DNA from: CAYRNY01 sp964425755
GTDB lineage: Bacteria; Chloroflexota; Anaerolineae; Aggregatilineales; Aggregatilineaceae
Direction: 5' to 3'
NCBI GenBank assembly: GCA_964425755.1
Contig: CAYRNY010000017.1
Span: 70,736-134,735 of the forward strand
DNA: 64,000 bases
Positions 61,294 through 64,000 of this stretch are shown in pieces; within the stretch, counting starts at the first letter, position 1; the number at the start of each line of letters is the position of its first letter. The position numbers and the translations under genes are program-made. Below the pieces are notes generated by a model. It had not been told where the DNA came from. It saw nothing but the letters and a program-made list of their open reading frames with translations, and searched no databases.

Positions 61294-62078
61294 TGAAGGT
61301 GATTGACACTCATATGCATTACGGCACTGATCCGCACGTCGCAGCGCATACATGTGTGCCATACTTATTGCCTGGTGATCCTGATAGCGTGATCCGGTTG
61401 CTAGATGAGCAAAATGCCTCACATGGAGTCTTGTTTCCCCATGACCGGGTGATGACTCCACCGTGGGATGCCGATTATGACAAAGCAAATATGCAAGTTG
61501 GTGAAGTCGTCAAGCGGTATCCGGATCGTGTCATCGGCCTAGCGCGGATTAACCCAACGTTTGGCGCCGAACATACGCAGAATCTGATCGACAAATACGT
61601 GAACGAATGGAATTGTCGCGGGATCAAACTCGTGGCTGGTTACGATTACTACCGCCCAAACAGTATGGATGTGATGGGGCCATTGCTTGACAAAGCGGTT
61701 GAGTATGAGTTGACAATTTTGTTTCATTCAGGGGATGCACCGCGCGATTTGCCCTTGCTCCAGGCTAAAGCAGCAGAAGCTTACCCGGATGTAACATTTG
61801 TCTTGGCGCATATCGGGATGCACTTATTTCTATGGGAAGCGATCATTGCATGTCAAGAGAATGACAATATCTACGTGGACATGTCCCAGGCATTCCCGTT
61901 TGACATCAAAACATTCATTCGAGAAGTCGGTGTGGAGCGCTTAACGTACGGTTCAGACGTTCCATATCAATCCCCGAGAGTAGAGCAAGAGAAGTTGCGG
62001 GTGATTGATCTTTCGGAACAAGAGCTCGAGAAAGTGTTTCGTCTTAATGCCAAAAAGATCTGGCGGATAAATGCCTGA
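61290..62078 (+). CDS. Amidohydrolase-2-like metal-dependent hydrolase
   Basis: 262 residues. The metal-binding HxH is H8 and H10 (IDTHMHYG); further ligand candidates are in ILFHSGDAP (H), VLAHIGMH (H) and TYGSDVPYQSP (D). The fold and length match the TIM-like amidohydrolase_2 family (decarboxylases, lactonases or imidase-like hydrolases). Start overlaps the kinase gene stop (ATGA). Last gene of the operon; reaction not known, perhaps a lactone or decarboxylation step. Confidence 0.8.
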   Translation: MMKVIDTHMHYGTDPHVAAHTCVPYLLPGDPDSVIRLLDEQNASHGVLFPHDRVMTPPWDADYDKANMQVGEVVKRYPDRVIGLARINPTFGAEHTQNLIDKYVNEWNCRGIKLVAGYDYYRPNSMDVMGPLLDKAVEYELTILFHSGDAPRDLPLLQAKAAEAYPDVTFVLAHIGMHLFLWEAIIACQENDNIYVDMSQAFPFDIKTFIREVGVERLTYGSDVPYQSPRVEQEKLRVIDLSEQELEKVFRLNAKKIWRINA

Positions 62079-62194
62079 GTTGTGATTGTCTTCCGACTCA
62101 GACAGTCAGCACAAGACCGTGGGAAGCTCGGTGCATGCCGCGAAGTTCATTAAATTTGACCGTGTGAAACGATTTGCTGCTTGAATTTCAGTAC

Positions 62195-63364
62195 CTAAAT
62201 TTCGCCCAAATTAAGTGACAAATTGTCACGGGCCAAGAACGGCGCAAGGCCAGAAGCGAAAGAGTGAGCAAGCGGATGTTTGGTACACAGCACAATCTGG
62301 AGCAAGCGACCTTGTGCATCCAACTCCAAACGACCAGGGATGTGAAAAGCATCACGTACCATACGCAACGCACCGAACGTGCGCAGCTTATTGGGAGCTT
62401 CGGCGAACAAGTCATGCGTCCACGAAATGAGGTTGTAGGCCAACTGAGCCAACAAGACCAACATTTTTTGAGCGGCGAAGTTGCGTTTGTTGCGCTTGCT
62501 CACCCCCAAGCCTTGTTTGCTGCCTTTGATCATGGTTTCCGCACCACCACTACGCAAGTCATAGGCAGCGAGAGCGGCCAACAAGACCTGCTCAGGCGAG
62601 GGATGCGAGCGAAACGGGCGTCGTCCCAGCCAAAAGAGGGCTTGATCGGGCAAGGTGAAGACCAACACATGATAGCTCCATTCACCAGTCCGCTTGCGTT
62701 TGCGGATCGCCAGTTGTCGGGTCGATTTGATGTAGGGATGCGGCGCTTCAACCCACCCCACTTCCCGCCCCTCGACTTTGGGGTCGGGATACCACACGGT
62801 GACCGAACGAGCCAGTTTAGCCGACCGCCGGTAGTGTTTGACTTTGACCAGAATATGATAACCACGCGCCAGCATCCAGTTGATATCGTCGTCGCGTCCC
62901 CCGCCCGCATCGACGCGCAGGATCGTCTGGTGACGCCGCTCAGCCGACAAATCCAACACGTTTTCGGTGGCGATGACCAGTTCCTGCAAACTGCGGTCGA
63001 GTTGCCGTTTCCCGTCGTACAACCGATCCACGACGATCTCATCACACAGGGTAGCCACCACGCGCCCCAATTGACGACCTCGCCGATTTTTCTGACCGGC
63101 AAAATAGCCTTTGGTCACGCCTTCACCCTGTCGTCCGGCAGGCATCCCGGTCATATCCACATCCAACACCTGATAGCCCTCGGCGTCGTCATGGTGATAG
63201 CCTTGGCTGTGTGTTTGGTAGACTGTTTGCAGGGCTGCTCGCATTTGCTCAATCATGCCGAGGTCATGGTCGTTACCGGCACCAGTTTTCGCGCTCAAGG
63301 ACGTCAGCAGCTTGCACAGGAGGTGTTTATCGCTCAACAACCTGTCAGTTCGTGAGGTGGACAT
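62195..63364 (-). CDS. IS1380-like DDE transposase
   Basis: 389 residues. Catalytic acids: D in LDVDMTGMPAGRQGEG, D in ILRVDAGGGRDDDINW, E in GGAETMIKGSKQGLG. The element's ends were not identified from the sequence. Frame is intact. It abuts the truncated istA-type gene at 63345-63743 by a short overlap. Part of a cluster of IS pieces at the right edge of the accessory block. Confidence 0.75.
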   Translation of the reverse strand: MSTSRTDRLLSDKHLLCKLLTSLSAKTGAGNDHDLGMIEQMRAALQTVYQTHSQGYHHDDAEGYQVLDVDMTGMPAGRQGEGVTKGYFAGQKNRRGRQLGRVVATLCDEIVVDRLYDGKRQLDRSLQELVIATENVLDLSAERRHQTILRVDAGGGRDDDINWMLARGYHILVKVKHYRRSAKLARSVTVWYPDPKVEGREVGWVEAPHPYIKSTRQLAIRKRKRTGEWSYHVLVFTLPDQALFWLGRRPFRSHPSPEQVLLAALAAYDLRSGGAETMIKGSKQGLGVSKRNKRNFAAQKMLVLLAQLAYNLISWTHDLFAEAPNKLRTFGALRMVRDAFHIPGRLELDAQGRLLQIVLCTKHPLAHSFASGLAPFLARDNLSLNLGEI

Positions 63365-63743
63365 TTGAGTAGTGAGTTCGGTGTTCTGAGGTGGACCACT
63401 TTGGCCCGTAAACGCTAGCAGACTCGTCCGTTATTTGACAGATCGCCTTCATTTCGACCCCTTCACCCCGCCACTGCACGACGAGGTCCCGATACGGCTC
63501 GACGGATGACACATTCTGCGGCGGTGGTGTTCCCGGTAAGGTTGCCTCCAATTGTTGATGGAGCTCTTCCACTGGGGGCAGCGCCCCTTCCAGTAAGCCT
63601 TGTTCCTCGGCCCACTGGCGATACTTCTTCACCGTTTCGCGATGGATACCCAGCGCGCGGTGAATCGCCCGGTCACTCTGACCAGTGCGAATATGTCTCA
63701 GGATTTCTCGTATGTCCACTGTGTTTTTTCTCCTGTTGGCCAT
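63345..63743 (-). pseudogene. istA-like transposase gene, truncated
   Basis: 132 residues of open frame. Residues 1-105 are the N-terminal HTH of an IS21-type IstA (DIREILRHIRTGQSDRAI, GIHRETVKKYRQWAEEQGLL, SVEPYRDLVVQWRGEGVEMKAICQ), after which the sequence departs (ITDESASVYGPKW...) and ends, although IstA is normally over 450 residues with a DDE core. The rest and istB are missing. It was cut by the neighbouring IS1380-like element or by a deletion. Confidence 0.65.
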
Positions 63744-63947
63744 GCTGCCTCCCGGGATGATTGCTCATTACCCGGAAGGGTACTTGCTGCGCAGGAGATT
63801 AGCGATCTGGTTGGTCTATCTTGGGTGCCCCTGGCTGCTGCCTGGTCCACTTTGGGTGACAATACCGCCCGCTGGTACATTTTGGGCGGCTACGCCCGGT
63901 CCACTTTGGCCGACGCTGCCTGGTACATTATCGCCCGGCTAGTGACA
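63744..63947 (-). mobile_element. IS21-type left end with repeated TGGTnCAnTTTGG motifs
   Basis: The minus-strand end is TGTCACT (complement of AGTGACA at 63941-63947), as expected for an IS21 terminus. Motifs similar to TGGTCCACTTTGG recur at about 63812, 63843, 63873, 63898 and 63921; IS21 ends carry such multiple repeats as transposase-binding sites. The truncated istA lies just inside (63345-63743). The other end was not found. Confidence 0.6.
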
Positions 63948-64000
63948 CCGGCGTTCGGATACCGCCTTGGATGCGCTCAGGCGGGTGCTGGATACGGCAC

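Noticed and set aside
62264..63355. A 363-residue open frame on the plus strand, opposite the IS1380-like transposase
   Set aside because: The minus strand has the DDE motifs in order; the plus frame has no recognisable motif.

Overview
The window looks like a chromosomal segment of a GC-rich, non-methanogenic bacterium, most plausibly a member of the Chloroflexota (Anaerolineae-like). This is inferred from style rather than a marker: large GT39-like membrane proteins, lipoproteins with long Thr/Pro (TPxPT) linkers, LysM surface proteins, PknB-type kinases, HEAT proteins and a Flp-type pilin. No rRNA, tRNA or CRISPR array was recognised.

Layout. (1) 1-5088: three tandem GT39-like polytopic membrane proteins, the first cut by the window edge. 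(2) 5.2-14.1 kb: a small acidic protein, a membrane-anchored unknown, a LysM-Gmad2-LysM protein, a RdgB-type NTP pyrophosphatase, a NUDIX hydrolase, an AlbA/Schlafen-type regulator, an FHA zinc-ribbon protein and gyrA. (3) 14.4-24.6 kb: signalling and envelope genes: a receiver/histidine-kinase hybrid, ferritin, a TetR regulator with two predicted operators next to a DUF6544-like protein, two convergent paralogous small membrane proteins, a PAS histidine kinase, a LysM lipoprotein and a NUDIX ADP-sugar hydrolase. (4) 24.7-33.3 kb: a Ser/Thr kinase overlapping murI, an ArsR-type regulator with a palindromic promoter, HEAT and HAD genes, an aldo/keto reductase, a serine-palmitoyltransferase-like enzyme and an unknown. 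(5) 33.5-43.2 kb: a Flp pilin with a long C-terminal domain, a lipoprotein, a large FN3 protein with a 147-bp tandem repeat and a degenerate PP2C-like head, a MerR/TipA regulator, a formylglycine-generating-enzyme-like protein, a phosphohexomutase and a TIR-HEAT protein.

(6) At about 45.21 kb the sequence changes abruptly. A phage HK97-type prohead-protease/capsid fusion is cut off and the GC content falls from about two thirds to about one half. From here to about 63.95 kb is an accessory block: small HTH remnants; a LacI-regulated dipeptide-type ABC importer with a NicX-family enzyme (minus strand); an ISAs1-family element with 10-bp target duplications and an amber-interrupted transposase; a GntR-regulated operon (BtpA-family TIM barrel, sugar-type ABC importer, PfkB kinase, amidohydrolase; plus strand); and, at the right edge, an IS1380-like transposase next to an IS21-type terminus and a truncated istA.

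How it fits together. The accessory block reads as two back-to-back catabolic uptake operons. Each has its own regulator facing the shared intergenic space into which ISAs1 inserted, and the block is bordered by a broken phage gene and IS remnants, which suggests horizontal acquisition. The GntR-BtpA-ABC-PfkB-amidohydrolase operon is the best candidate for an undescribed pathway. The TIR-HEAT protein and the orphan protease-capsid fusion are the other main items of interest.
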